Source of the DNA: Njordibacter sp905182035
GTDB lineage: Bacteria > Pseudomonadota > Gammaproteobacteria > Pseudomonadales > Balneatricaceae
NCBI RefSeq assembly: GCF_047730075.1
Contig: NZ_CP159831.1
Span: forward strand, 1,922,001 to 1,986,000
Length of the DNA: 64,000 bases
Direction of reading: 5' to 3'
In this document: positions 1 through 8,701 of the stretch, in pieces
How positions within the stretch are numbered: the stretch's first letter is position 1
Layout of the letters: each line of letters opens with the position of its first letter
Made by a program: the position numbers and the translations under genes
Notes under the pieces: model-generated
Seen by the model: only the letters and a program-made list of their open reading frames with translations
Databases searched by the model: none
What the model was told of the DNA's origin: nothing

Positions 1-537
1 AGATATAGGCGTTAATTCACTCGGCTTAAGCACCATGGTACAGCCAGCTAATAAGGCCGGGATGACTTTGCAAATAATTTGGTTAATAGGCCAATTCCAA
101 GGAGTAATCAGTACACAAACCCCAATGGGCTCTTTGAGTAGCTGACCATATTCACCAATGGGCTCGTCCAATAAATTGGTCCTAGCGTATTCCAAATGGG
201 CTTGTGTGTGACCTACGCCAGTCTCTGTTTGAATGTCGTAGGACATAGAAGCTGGTGCACCCATTTCTTCAGTAATAGCCTTAGCCATAGATTCATAGTG
301 TTTCTGGTAGGCAGCTAAAAATACTTCTACCTTGAGTATTCGCTGCTGCAAGGAGGTCTGGCTCCACGTTTCAAAGGCATTGGCTGCGGCATTGATCGCA
401 GCCTCTGCATCGTCGGCATTAGCAAGGCACACCTCAGCAAAGGTTGCCTCTGTGGCGGGATTAATTACGTCTAAAAGCTGTGTGCTGGTCAAAGGCTCAC
501 ACCAGTTACCGTTAATATAGAAGTTTAGCTTAGTCAT
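1..537 (-). CDS. Aldehyde dehydrogenase, NAD(P)-dependent, N-terminal part (runs off left edge)
   Basis: The minus strand is open from an ATG at 537 to the window edge, giving 179 residues starting MTKLNFYINGNW. Typical family features are visible: the 'INGxW' start, a 'DVINPATE' segment near residue 23, 'AFETWSQTSLQQR' near residue 52, and the cofactor-domain motif 'TPWNWP' near residue 145 followed by 'PALLAGCTMVLKPSELTP'. These belong to the Rossmann half of soluble aldehyde dehydrogenases that oxidise aldehydes to acids. The catalytic Glu and Cys lie in the missing C-terminal part, so the substrate cannot be judged. The gene is divergent from the SDR gene, with 155 bases between the two starts that must hold both promoters. 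Confidence 0.93.
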   Translation of the reverse strand, partial: MTKLNFYINGNWCEPLTSTQLLDVINPATEATFAEVCLANADDAEAAINAAANAFETWSQTSLQQRILKVEVFLAAYQKHYESMAKAITEEMGAPASMSYDIQTETGVGHTQAHLEYARTNLLDEPIGEYGQLLKEPIGVCVLITPWNWPINQIICKVIPALLAGCTMVLKPSELTPIS

Positions 538-692
538 ATAAATGCTCATAATTGGACAGGTGTCAGGCAGTGTATCGGTACCAAGCGTCTGATTTCTTAT
601 CAAAAACAGACAAATTTACTGCGGATATATACAAGCTCACCCATTTAACCTCGTTCACTATCAATCCCATTAGCAACATTGGAGTGACATAT

Positions 693-1472
693 ATGGAAGG
701 TATTACAAATAAGAAAGTGTTGATTACAGCAGGTGCTACAGGTATAGGCAAAGCTACAGCAATTGCTTTGATGAATGCTGGAGCGCAGGTACACGTGTGC
801 GATATTGATGCCCAGGCATTGGCTGATTTTAAACAACACTACCCTCTGCTACTCACTAGTATAACCAATGTTGCAAAACCAGATGAGGTAGACGCCATGT
901 TTGCCCAATTACAACAGGATTTTTCTGGAGAACTAGACTTTTTGGTGAATAACGCTGGTGTTTCAGGACCAGCAGGACCTATTGAAACCCTAGACATTGA
1001 AGCATGGAAAGCCACCTTTGATGTTAACTTGCATGCTACCTTTTATGTTTCAAAACATGCCATCCCACTAATCAAGAAACACGGTGGCGCTATTATGAAC
1101 TTATCTTCCACCGCAGGGCTTTATGGTTACCCTATGCGTAGCCCCTATGCTAGCGCAAAGTGGGCCATTGTTGGGTTAAGCAAAACCATGGCCATGGAAC
1201 TTGGCCCATTTAATGTACGGGTTAATTGTATTTGTCCAGGTTCAGTAAACGGAGAGCGTATGGACCGCGTCATCAGTAGTATTGCCAAAGCTACTGGTGA
1301 GAGTTTACATAAGGTGCGCCAAGATAACGTACAAAATACCTCCATGACGACATTTGTAGACGCCGAAGACATAGCTAATATGATTTTATTTAGCTTTTCT
1401 GATTTAGGTGCAAAAATATCCGGCCAAAGTCTGACAGTCGACGGTGACACTCACAGCTTGGCCACTTACTAA
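693..1472 (+). CDS. Short-chain dehydrogenase/reductase (SDR)
   Basis: The protein is 259 residues when started at the ATG at 693, which has GGAG about 10 bases upstream. The open frame extends back to 552, but that part is not SDR-like. Classical SDR features in order: glycine-rich cofactor loop 'AGATGIGKA' near residue 12, 'NNAG' near residue 90, a serine in 'NLSSTAG', the catalytic 'YASAK' and the 'CPGSVNGERMD' segment. It should be a soluble NAD(P)-dependent alcohol/ketone oxidoreductase. The divergent aldehyde dehydrogenase suggests an alcohol-aldehyde-acid oxidation step, but the substrate is not readable. The end 'SGQSLTVDGDTHSLATY' is normal for the family. Confidence 0.93.
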   Translation: MEGITNKKVLITAGATGIGKATAIALMNAGAQVHVCDIDAQALADFKQHYPLLLTSITNVAKPDEVDAMFAQLQQDFSGELDFLVNNAGVSGPAGPIETLDIEAWKATFDVNLHATFYVSKHAIPLIKKHGGAIMNLSSTAGLYGYPMRSPYASAKWAIVGLSKTMAMELGPFNVRVNCICPGSVNGERMDRVISSIAKATGESLHKVRQDNVQNTSMTTFVDAEDIANMILFSFSDLGAKISGQSLTVDGDTHSLATY

Positions 1473-1824
1473 ATTAGTGTCGACTTGTATAGTTAGTTAA
1501 CCTTTTAGTTAAGTTAATGTAATTAACTTAACATTTAAACAATTTAAAAGGAGGCCTAGACTACCGACCTTAATCAAGCCGTAGCTGGAAATAGCTACGC
1601 TGGTGAAGTTTGGACAGTATAGGGGCATTCAAAATGCGCTGGGCTATGGTTCCTGCGCGTTGTAACCCATTCTCGTCCTTTGGCAATTCCATCGCAGACT
1701 TGTCGTATAGGGCCGTCATTGTTGGCGCTAGCATTTGCTTTTGGATAAAAAATAAAGCATCATGTTTTGCAAGCAATCGTGGCGGTTAAATTCAACGGCG
1801 ACATAAAAAATAAGGTGTTAGTTT
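1473..1824. other. Intergenic stretch between the SDR gene and the ABC operon
   Basis: This holds AT-rich sequence right after the SDR stop, including 'taacttaacattt' repeats, and the minus-strand fragment at 1570-1776 listed separately. An AAGGTG ribosome-binding site at 1812-1817 serves the TTG start at 1825. I see no convincing terminator. Confidence 0.5.
1570..1776 (-). pseudogene. Possible C-terminal remnant of an unidentified gene
   Basis: A 68-residue open frame with only a TTG as possible start reads like the end of a soluble, mostly helical protein (for example 'RAGTIAQRILNAPILSKLHQ'), but I do not recognise it. Just upstream, another minus-strand frame reads on through 'FYVAVEFNRHDCLQ', so a frameshifted longer gene cut off near 1800 is possible. 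It may have been truncated when the neighbouring ABC operon arrived. It could equally be a chance open frame. No ribosome-binding site is visible. Confidence 0.25.
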
Positions 1825-2928
1825 TTGACAAGCAAGACGAGTGAAACCGATGCTTTCGTAAAATTTGATCGCGTACAGAAAAGTTACGATGGGTTGTCGT
1901 TGGTAGTGAAAGACCTAAACCTGTCAATGCCAAGAGGCGAGTTTCTGACTATGTTGGGACCCTCTGGGTCAGGGAAAACCACCTGTCTGATGATGCTGGC
2001 CGGTTTTGAGACGGCGACCCACGGTGACATAATGCTGGACGGAATCTCGATCAATAATATTCCGCCGCATAAGCGTGGAATCGGGATGGTGTTCCAGAAT
2101 TATGCGCTGTTCCCCCATATGACTGTGGCTGAGAATCTCGCGTTTCCACTTGAGGTGCGAAAAATTGGCAAAGCTGATCGCGAGGCCAAAGTAAAGCGGG
2201 CGCTTGAAATGGTGCAAATGGGTGAGTTTGGGGGCCGCAGACCAGCCCAGTTATCTGGCGGTCAGCAACAGCGTGTAGCACTTGCGCGTGCGCTTGTATT
2301 TGAGGCTGAATTGGTGTTGATGGATGAGCCTTTAGGAGCGCTGGATAAGCAGTTACGCGAACATATGCAGTTCGAAATTAAGCGGATTGCCGAAAATCTT
2401 GGGATTACGGTGGTCTATGTGACACATGACCAGACCGAGGCGCTGACCATGTCAGACCGGGTTGCGGTATTTAACGATGGGCGGATCCAGCAATTGGCCC
2501 CGCCTGCAGAATTATATGAATCTCCGCAAAACAGTTTTGTGGCGCAGTTTATAGGCGAGAACAACACGTTGGAAGGCGTGGTGAAAGAAATTTCTAGCGG
2601 TGTTGCTCTGGTTCAATTGAACGACGGAAAATTGATCGATTGCAACCCTGTCAATGTCACCAAAGCTGGTGAGCGCACTCGGGTGTCAATCCGGCCTGAA
2701 CGGGTCGAGTTTAACAAAGAACGCTTTCAGCCCGGTGCGCATACGCTCAGCGCAGAGGTACTCGAATTCATCTATATGGGTGATATGTTCCGTACTCGCC
2801 TGCGGGTAGCTGGTAATGACAATTTTATTGTAAAGACCCGCAACGCGCCGGATCAGGTTCGGCTGGAACCTGGTTCCCATATTGACATCGGCTGGTTGCC
2901 GTCGGATTGTCGGGCTCTAGACGCCTGA
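1825..2928 (+). CDS. Polyamine-type ABC transporter ATPase (PotA/FbpC family)
   Basis: This 367-residue protein powers an importer from the cytoplasmic side. Walker A 'GPSGSGKT' lies at residues 45-52, then the Q-loop 'VFQNYALFPHMTV', the signature 'LSGGQQQR' near 142, Walker B 'LMDEPLGALD' near 161 and the switch histidine in 'VTHDQTEA'. The C-terminal ~120 residues match the TOBE domain of the spermidine/putrescine and Fe subfamily ('SIRPERVEF'). The start is TTG with AAGGTG 8 bases upstream. It is the first gene of a four-gene operon (ATPase, binding protein, permease, permease). The operon looks richer in G/C third positions than its neighbours, and the order is familiar from alphaproteobacteria. 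Confidence 0.93.
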   Translation: MTSKTSETDAFVKFDRVQKSYDGLSLVVKDLNLSMPRGEFLTMLGPSGSGKTTCLMMLAGFETATHGDIMLDGISINNIPPHKRGIGMVFQNYALFPHMTVAENLAFPLEVRKIGKADREAKVKRALEMVQMGEFGGRRPAQLSGGQQQRVALARALVFEAELVLMDEPLGALDKQLREHMQFEIKRIAENLGITVVYVTHDQTEALTMSDRVAVFNDGRIQQLAPPAELYESPQNSFVAQFIGENNTLEGVVKEISSGVALVQLNDGKLIDCNPVNVTKAGERTRVSIRPERVEFNKERFQPGAHTLSAEVLEFIYMGDMFRTRLRVAGNDNFIVKTRNAPDQVRLEPGSHIDIGWLPSDCRALDA

Positions 2929-2946
2929 GACTTGAATGATTGAGTG

Positions 2947-2962
2947 CGTCCCATTAGGGACG
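2947..2962 (+). promoter_or_regulatory. Small intercistronic hairpin between ATPase and binding-protein genes
   Basis: CGTCCC, loop ATTA, GGGACG forms a perfect 6-bp stem 19 bases after the ATPase stop. There is no U-run, so it is more likely an mRNA-processing or stability element than a full terminator. Such hairpins often sit before highly expressed binding-protein genes. Confidence 0.4.
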
Positions 2963-3043
2963 TCTCTTACATGTGGATCTTTTGTTCTGCCCGTAACGCA
3001 GATCCTATCCTAAAAATAAAACGGGCTACTTCGGGAGAATGTA

Positions 3044-4144
3044 ATGAAATTCACAAAAACTGTTCTAGTGACAGTGGCGCTATCGCTACCCGCTGGATTA
3101 GCACTTGCAGGGTCGCACGAGGAAATGACCATCGTGTCATGGGGCGGCGCCTATTCTAAATCACAACTAAAAGCATACCATGAGCCCTATTCGGCAATGA
3201 CTGGCGTCACTATCATTAATGATGAGAGTGCAGGTACAGCTGTCGCAAAATTGCGTGCTATGAAAGAAGCGGGTAACCTAACTTGGGATGTTGTCGACGT
3301 TGAAGCTGGTCCTGCGATGCAGCTTTGCGACGAAGGTCTTGCAATGGAAATCGATCACGATTCTATGCTAGCCGATGCACCAGATGGAACTCCTGCGTCA
3401 GTAGATTTTGGTTCTTTTATTGTTTCGCCATGCTTTATTCCGCAGATTGTTTACTCTTATACTGTGGGCTTCCGCAACGATATGGTTGGCAGTACGCCTC
3501 CAACAAGCATCTGCGCGATCTTTGATACAGAAACTTATCCTGGCAAACGCTCATTGAAAAAAGGTGCTCTTTCCAACATGGAATGGGCCCTTCTGTGTGA
3601 TGGCGTTGCCAAAGCAGATATCTATCCAACACTGGAAACAGAAGCTGGTCAGGACCAAGCTCTTGCAAAACTAGATACCATCAAAGACGATGTGATCTGG
3701 TGGTCTGCAGGTGCTGATACGCCACAATTGTTAGCCGATGGCGAAGTCGTCATGGGCTCAACTTTTAATGGCCGTTTGTTCGCCTTGATCGAAGAAGACA
3801 AGCAACCTGTTTCAATGCTTTGGGACGGTCAGATTTATGACCTTGACGGCTGGATTATTCCTACCGGTCTAAGCCCTGAGCGTGAAGCACGAGCTCTGGA
3901 CTATGTGAAGTTTGCAACGGACACTCAGCGCCTTGCTGACCAATCCAAATGGATTAGCTATGGACCAACCCGCGCGTCATCAGCCGCTTTAGTTGATAAG
4001 CATGCGGAGTTGGGTATCGATATGGCACCTCACATGCCTACTGACCCTGCCAACTCGAAAAATACGTTCCTCATGAACTATGCTTTCTGGGCAGATTATA
4101 AGGACGATATCGAAGGTAAGTTTCAAGCTTGGCTTGCAAAATAA
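3044..4144 (+). CDS. Periplasmic substrate-binding protein, spermidine/putrescine (PotD) type
   Basis: The 366-residue protein begins with a classic signal peptide (Lys at 2 and 5, hydrophobic core, 'GLALAGSHEE' cleavage region near residue 23). The mature part starts 'MTIVSWGGAYSKSQ', typical of solute-binding family 1 proteins of the PotD/opine/Fe group. It should deliver ligand to the permeases encoded downstream. Cys residues near 94, 127, 155 and 184 are more than usual and could form disulphides in the periplasm. GGGAG precedes the ATG. The ligand cannot be fixed from sequence; polyamines or related cationic amines are the family default. Confidence 0.9.
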   Translation: MKFTKTVLVTVALSLPAGLALAGSHEEMTIVSWGGAYSKSQLKAYHEPYSAMTGVTIINDESAGTAVAKLRAMKEAGNLTWDVVDVEAGPAMQLCDEGLAMEIDHDSMLADAPDGTPASVDFGSFIVSPCFIPQIVYSYTVGFRNDMVGSTPPTSICAIFDTETYPGKRSLKKGALSNMEWALLCDGVAKADIYPTLETEAGQDQALAKLDTIKDDVIWWSAGADTPQLLADGEVVMGSTFNGRLFALIEEDKQPVSMLWDGQIYDLDGWIIPTGLSPEREARALDYVKFATDTQRLADQSKWISYGPTRASSAALVDKHAELGIDMAPHMPTDPANSKNTFLMNYAFWADYKDDIEGKFQAWLAK

Positions 4145-4232
4145 GATAACGTAAAATACAAAAGGGCCTTGGTTGGCCCTTTTTTTTAAATAAGACAATG
4201 TAAAATAGAAAAGGGCCTAGGTTGGCTCTTTT
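4142..4232 (+). repeat. Tandem imperfect 49-base duplication carrying two terminators
   Basis: The 42-base block 4142-4183, beginning at the stop codon of the binding-protein gene, is repeated at 4191-4232 with about five substitutions. Each copy contains one terminator-like hairpin. Confidence 0.8.
4161..4188 (+). terminator. Rho-independent terminator, copy 1
   Basis: Stem AAAGGGCC (4161-4168) and GGCCCTTT (4175-4182) with loop TTGGTT, running into a T tract ending at 4187. It lies 16 bases after the binding-protein stop, so it should reduce transcription into the two permease genes and give an excess of binding protein. Confidence 0.8.
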
Positions 4233-4240
4233 CTATTTTA
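4201..4240. terminator. Second hairpin, 17-bp dyad (terminator copy 2)
   Basis: Arms 4201-4217 and 4224-4240 pair over 17 bp with a single G-U pair around loop TAGGTT. It is the duplicated version of the first terminator. Its stem is longer, but it lacks a long T tract beyond the stem, so its strength as a terminator is uncertain. Confidence 0.6.
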
Positions 4241-4285
4241 AATTAGCTTGTACCTTTGAGATGCTGAGCTGGCTATGGGAACGAC

Positions 4286-5560
4286 ATGAGTAATACTAAC
4301 GAAAACGGTGCTATGTTGACCGCAGATGGACAACCCCTTAAGCGTAGTTTAGCCACAGCGTTAAGGCGGCAAAAAATCCGTGCGCTGCTCCTGATATCGC
4401 CACTTCTTATCTTTGTTTTAATTACGTTTCTTTTTCCGATAGGATCTATGCTCTTTCGATCGGTCGAAAACAACATTGTAGTGGAAATATTACCAGAAAC
4501 TGTGGTCGCTCTAGCGACTTGGGATGGGAAGTCGGGCGAATTACCGGATGAAACTATTTATGCGGCTTTTGCTGGCGATCTTCAGCGCGCAGCCAAAAAC
4601 AAAAGTCACACAAGGGTTGGCCTGCGGTTAAATTATGAAAAATCTGGCAGCGCCTCACTCTTCAAGAAAACTGCGCGACAGGCGAAGAAATGGGATCTTG
4701 AGACTGACGCGCCGTTCAAAGAAAAACTGATAGCAGCGCACAAAGGCTGGGGCGAAGTTGAGATATGGCAAACACTTAAAACCCACAGCTCGCGATATAC
4801 CGCTGGGTATTTTCTTAATGCGGTGGACATGCGTAAGACTCAGAACGGCCCAGAAATGCAGCCTGAAAATAGGCAGATTTTAATTAAACTGTTTCAACGT
4901 ACGCTGATTATGTCTCTGCTAATAACGGTGGCCTGTATTTTGTTGGGGTATCCGGTGGCGTGGTTGCTTGCCAATCTGCCCAGAAGCCAATCCAACTTGT
5001 TGATGATTCTCGTCCTATTACCATTCTGGACCTCTTTACTGGTAAGAACCTCAGCATGGAAAGTCATGCTGCAGCAGCAAGGGGTCATCAATGATATTTT
5101 CGTTGCGCTAGGGATGATTGAAGAATCTGGCCGTTTGGTGATGATCAATAATCAGTTTGGTACGATCATTGCAATGACGCATATTTTGTTGCCGTTTATG
5201 ATCCTGCCGATGTATTCAGTAATGCAGACGATACAGCCAACCTATCTGCAGGCGGCAAAATCTCTTGGCGCAACCAATTGGACTGCGTTTTGGCGAGTTT
5301 ACTTTCCGCAATCGGTGCCCGGTATTGGAGCTGGATCTATCTTAGTTTTCATACTGTCGATCGGCTACTATATTACTCCAGAAATTGTTGGTGGCAACAA
5401 AGGCGTCTTTATTTCTAATCGAATAGCCTACCATATTTTCCAATCAATGAATTGGGGATTAGCTGCAGCTCTTGGAGCAATTTTACTTGCGGTGGTGTTA
5501 ATACTCTACTGGGCTTATGACAAAGTTGTCGGGATCGACAACGTAAAGTTGGGGGGCTAA
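4286..5560 (+). CDS. Polyamine-type ABC transporter permease (PotB-like)
   Basis: The 424-residue inner-membrane protein has a first membrane segment near residues 32-55, then a periplasmic insertion of about 150 residues, then five further segments. The permease-ATPase contact (EAA) motif reads 'AAKSLGATNWTAFWRVYFP' near residue 330. Most PotB proteins are about 280 residues; the difference is the periplasmic insert after the first segment, a layout also found in alphaproteobacterial relatives. The insert probably contacts the binding protein. The next permease gene starts 4 bases after this one ends, so the two should be co-translated. Confidence 0.9.
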   Translation: MSNTNENGAMLTADGQPLKRSLATALRRQKIRALLLISPLLIFVLITFLFPIGSMLFRSVENNIVVEILPETVVALATWDGKSGELPDETIYAAFAGDLQRAAKNKSHTRVGLRLNYEKSGSASLFKKTARQAKKWDLETDAPFKEKLIAAHKGWGEVEIWQTLKTHSSRYTAGYFLNAVDMRKTQNGPEMQPENRQILIKLFQRTLIMSLLITVACILLGYPVAWLLANLPRSQSNLLMILVLLPFWTSLLVRTSAWKVMLQQQGVINDIFVALGMIEESGRLVMINNQFGTIIAMTHILLPFMILPMYSVMQTIQPTYLQAAKSLGATNWTAFWRVYFPQSVPGIGAGSILVFILSIGYYITPEIVGGNKGVFISNRIAYHIFQSMNWGLAAALGAILLAVVLILYWAYDKVVGIDNVKLGG

Positions 5561-5564
5561 GAAC

Positions 5565-6779
5565 ATGGATATGTTTTCTCAGGTGTCAAGGCGTCCTTTG
5601 TCTTTTGTGTTGCCAGTAATGGGACTGATGGGGGCCTTTATTGGTTTATTTGTAGGACCAGCATTCGGATCTGCTCTGATTGGGGTTATTTTCGGTTCAG
5701 TGGTCTCTGTAATATTCGCCTATGGAATTGCTGTAACCGAATATTTTAGACCGAAGGCTGTGCGTTTACTTTTACCCACCCTTTTGGCCGCCTTAGGTTT
5801 TTTCTTTTTAGGCCTAGTTGGGAGCTTTTGTGGAGCGTTGATTGGGTGGTTTTTTGGATGGTTTTTCTATTGGATTTATGAAGGTGGTTATCGCGTCAAA
5901 TTGCACTCTTATTTGACCTCTAATCAGGTCCTGTGGCACTACAGCTTTAGGGTGATCTGCGGCCTGATCTTTATATTTTTGATCACGCCCATTCTCGTTG
6001 TGATGCCCCTGTCTTTCAACGCGCAGAATTACTTTACCTTTACCCCTGAAATGTTGCGATTTGATCCCGCTGGCTATTCTCTCAAGCACTATCAGGATTT
6101 CTTCAATAACGATGAGTGGCAACGTTCGTTCTGGAACTCACTGATCATTGCGCCGATTGCGACGGTTATATCTGTCTCTCTAGGAACGCTTGCGGCGATC
6201 GGGCTCAGTCAAAGCCATGTGCCAGCCAAACGAGCAATTATGGCGATTTTGATTTCACCTATGATAGTGCCGCTGATTATTTCGGCGACTGGCATGTTTT
6301 TCTTTTACTCTACCATGGGTAACTTCATGGAAAATACCTTGGGGCTTGATAAGAATTTTGTTGGGTACGTCAAAGTTGTGTTGGCGCATGCTGTTTTGGG
6401 GATCCCGTTTGTCATTATCACCGTGACAGCAACGCTCGTGGGTTTTGACACCTCGCTGACCCGTGCAGCAGCCAATATGGGTGCAAACCCAGTAACCACG
6501 TTTTTTCGCGTCCAGATGCCTTTGATCTTTCCGGGAGTTGTTTCCGGTGGTCTCTTCGCCTTCATAACGTCTTTTGACGAGGTTGTCGTCGTGATGTTCA
6601 TTGGTTCCGCTAGTCAGAAGACACTTCCATGGCAGATGTTTATAGGTCTGCGTGAACAGATCAGTCCGACTATTCTGGCGGTGGCGACGATCCTTGTCTG
6701 CATTTCCGTTGCGTTATTGACGACGCTTGAATTGCTGCGTCGGCGCTCAGAGCGGTTGCGTGGGATGACCCCGGGCTAA
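5565..6779 (+). CDS. Polyamine-type ABC transporter permease (PotC-like) with extra N-terminal membrane region
   Basis: This 404-residue protein forms the second half of the membrane channel. Residues 1-115 contain three or four additional, glycine-rich membrane segments ('GSALIGVIFGS', 'GALIGWFFGWFFYWIYEGG') not present in ordinary ~270-residue PotC proteins. The conserved permease follows from about residue 120, with the EAA motif 'AAANMGANPVTTFFRVQMP' near residue 302. A GGGCT/AGCCC inverted repeat overlaps the stop codon but has no T tract. It ends the operon. Confidence 0.9.
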   Translation: MDMFSQVSRRPLSFVLPVMGLMGAFIGLFVGPAFGSALIGVIFGSVVSVIFAYGIAVTEYFRPKAVRLLLPTLLAALGFFFLGLVGSFCGALIGWFFGWFFYWIYEGGYRVKLHSYLTSNQVLWHYSFRVICGLIFIFLITPILVVMPLSFNAQNYFTFTPEMLRFDPAGYSLKHYQDFFNNDEWQRSFWNSLIIAPIATVISVSLGTLAAIGLSQSHVPAKRAIMAILISPMIVPLIISATGMFFFYSTMGNFMENTLGLDKNFVGYVKVVLAHAVLGIPFVIITVTATLVGFDTSLTRAAANMGANPVTTFFRVQMPLIFPGVVSGGLFAFITSFDEVVVVMFIGSASQKTLPWQMFIGLREQISPTILAVATILVCISVALLTTLELLRRRSERLRGMTPG

Positions 6780-7086
6780 CCAGCCCCTCTCAGGGCCATA
6801 GATATGTCTCGACCTGTGATTTTTGCGAAAATGCTCCGCTTTAATGAAACGTAATAGTCGAGTTTGTTTGTAACAGAGCTTGTAACTCTAACGTAGGAAT
6901 GGAATCTGTAGAGAAGTTTGTAACGAGTTAGTTACTACTTTGAGAGTGCTAACCCCTATAGAATAAGGGTTTGCTAGTAACGCCACTACTTCCACTTAAT
7001 AGTGGCTGGTGGCTTACTGGAAACGTCGTAGGGCGCCTCAACTACTAGGGAGCCTTTTTTTGCCTTTAGTTTAGGATATCAACACC
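6780..7086 (+). promoter_or_regulatory. Structured intergenic region upstream of the glutamine amidotransferase gene
   Basis: The region holds three copies of TTGTAAC (6868, 6880, 6918) and an inverted GTTAC (6931). A hairpin spans 6948-6974 (AACCC/GGGTT core) and a two-part hairpin spans 6982-7013 (GCCAC...CCACT, loop TAAT, AGTGG...GTGGC). The nine-base AGGGCGCCT is nearly repeated as AGGGAGCCT just before a run of seven T near 7055. Together this looks like a structured 5' leader or small RNA with a terminator-like end, ahead of the ATG at 7087. I cannot match it to a named riboswitch. Confidence 0.4.
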
Positions 7087-7827
7087 ATGAGCCAACCATT
7101 GCATATTGGCCTTTTACTTTGCGACACCTTTGAACCTATCCTTAAGCAAGTGGGCGGCCTCAACTACTCAGCCATTTTTCAAAAAGAGTTTCTGGCCATA
7201 GACAGCAATATTCGATTTACCGATTTTAATGCCTATAAGGGCGAGCTGCCCAATACAGTTGATCAATGCGATGTATGGTTGATAAACGGCAGTCCTGCCG
7301 GCGCCTACGAAGACATTGATTGGGTTCACCAACTCAGTGGCTTTATTGAACAACTTCAGACCGCCAAAAAACCTACATTTGGTATATGTTTTGGCCATCA
7401 ACTTATGGCACAAGCATTGGGAGGCAAGGTAGAACGAAGCAACAAGGGTTGGGGGATAGGCATTTCTCACAATAGCGTGGTGGCTGCTAAACAATATATG
7501 CAACCTAGGGCCAAAGGTATTGATGTGATGGCGTTTCACCAAGATCAAGTTGTGCAACTACCCGAAGGCTCTGAGGTACTTGCCAGCAGTGATTTTTGCC
7601 CCAACTACATGGTGCAATACAATAACCACATGTTAAGTATCCAAGGCCACCCTGAATTTAATACACAAATTGTTGAGGGCGTGCTTGCTAGAGAAAGTTT
7701 TGATAATCGCCCTGCCATTCGAGCACAAGGCATGGCTAACAGCGTTGGTAAGCCTGACACCAAACTACTCTTCCAATGGGTTGTCAATTTCTACCGCCAG
7801 GCCATAAGTCATCCTAAGCCTCTATAA
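7087..7827 (+). CDS. Class I glutamine amidotransferase-like protein (GuaA-type glutaminase fold)
   Basis: The 246-residue protein has the class I amidotransferase nucleophile elbow 'GICFGHQ' with Cys at residue 101 and the His-Glu pair in 'GHPEF' near residue 190, so the catalytic triad is intact. It is a stand-alone domain with no synthetase part. Relatives are annotated as GMP-synthase-like or gamma-glutamyl-amine hydrolases acting in the cytoplasm. It lies behind the polyamine-type transporter, which would fit a gamma-glutamyl-polyamine hydrolase, but this is a guess from context. It is a single gene with its own leader. Confidence 0.85.
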   Translation: MSQPLHIGLLLCDTFEPILKQVGGLNYSAIFQKEFLAIDSNIRFTDFNAYKGELPNTVDQCDVWLINGSPAGAYEDIDWVHQLSGFIEQLQTAKKPTFGICFGHQLMAQALGGKVERSNKGWGIGISHNSVVAAKQYMQPRAKGIDVMAFHQDQVVQLPEGSEVLASSDFCPNYMVQYNNHMLSIQGHPEFNTQIVEGVLARESFDNRPAIRAQGMANSVGKPDTKLLFQWVVNFYRQAISHPKPL

Positions 7828-7906
7828 AAGCGTTAGTCAATCTTGGTTGCTATCAATTATTTAAAAAGTGAAGCAATGGCTACTGTTCTCCAATAAACAC
7901 TCAATA

Positions 7907-8701
7907 TTATCTAATTTCAAAAGTTACGCTTCCCCAATAGCTTTCCCAATCAATGTCTTGTTGCTCAGACCGTATCATTTCAACCGTGTGAAGCAACCAA
8001 ACACCCTTATACTGTAGAGGGACAGTGGCATAACCCTGTGCATCAGTACGAATGCTAAATTCAAAATCGAGTTTGTTTTTTATTTTCGCATGGAGCAATA
8101 AATTCGCAGCTGGCTTTTGTTTAAAGGTAAGTTGGACTCGTAACTCATCACCTTCAGTAAGCTCATAAGGGTTTTGCAACGGGTTTATATTAAGCGGGTA
8201 ATTAAAATCATAGTTATAAAAATTAAATTCGGTTTTATCACCTACTTTAATCAATGCCTTAACGTTACGGTAATAAATTTCCAATCCATTTTTGTTGCTT
8301 TCATTGAGTTCATTACGGCGGTTTATGATTTTTTCTAAGCCTTCTTTTTGTAAGTACGTTGTGAATTTTTCTGGCTCTAAATCAACTGACTTTTTTGTGC
8401 TTTCATAGCCAATAGCATAAATCCCGGGAGTTTTAATGTTTAAGTACCCCGCCGGATCACGTCCTAATTCACCGTCAACAGGCTTTAGTCCGTCACCTGT
8501 AATGACGTCAAAATGACGGTACCAAGCAGGAATATTAGGCAGTAATTGACCATCCATTTGTTGACCCACATTAAGCGTAATTTCTGTCGTGCGATCGATT
8601 TCTTGATAGAATGATGACGCTTCTAACCAAAATTCGTGGGCACGAATGGTCGTGCTAATGGTCAGAAGGATGCTGAAAAATAAAAAGGTAAATGATTTCA
8701 T
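7907..8701 (-). CDS. DUF4198 family exported protein
   Basis: 264 residues with a signal peptide (about residues 1-21, ending 'TTIRAHEFWLEA'). The mature N-terminus 'HEFWLEASSFY' is the hallmark of the DUF4198 family, periplasmic proteins often found beside metal-uptake genes. The C-terminal half looks like a beta-sandwich ('RTDAQGYATVPLQYKGVWLLHTVE'). Its start codon overlaps the start of the divergent HupE-like gene. Function is unknown; a role in metal handling is inferred from family and neighbour. Confidence 0.82.
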   Translation of the reverse strand: MKSFTFLFFSILLTISTTIRAHEFWLEASSFYQEIDRTTEITLNVGQQMDGQLLPNIPAWYRHFDVITGDGLKPVDGELGRDPAGYLNIKTPGIYAIGYESTKKSVDLEPEKFTTYLQKEGLEKIINRRNELNESNKNGLEIYYRNVKALIKVGDKTEFNFYNYDFNYPLNINPLQNPYELTEGDELRVQLTFKQKPAANLLLHAKIKNKLDFEFSIRTDAQGYATVPLQYKGVWLLHTVEMIRSEQQDIDWESYWGSVTFEIR

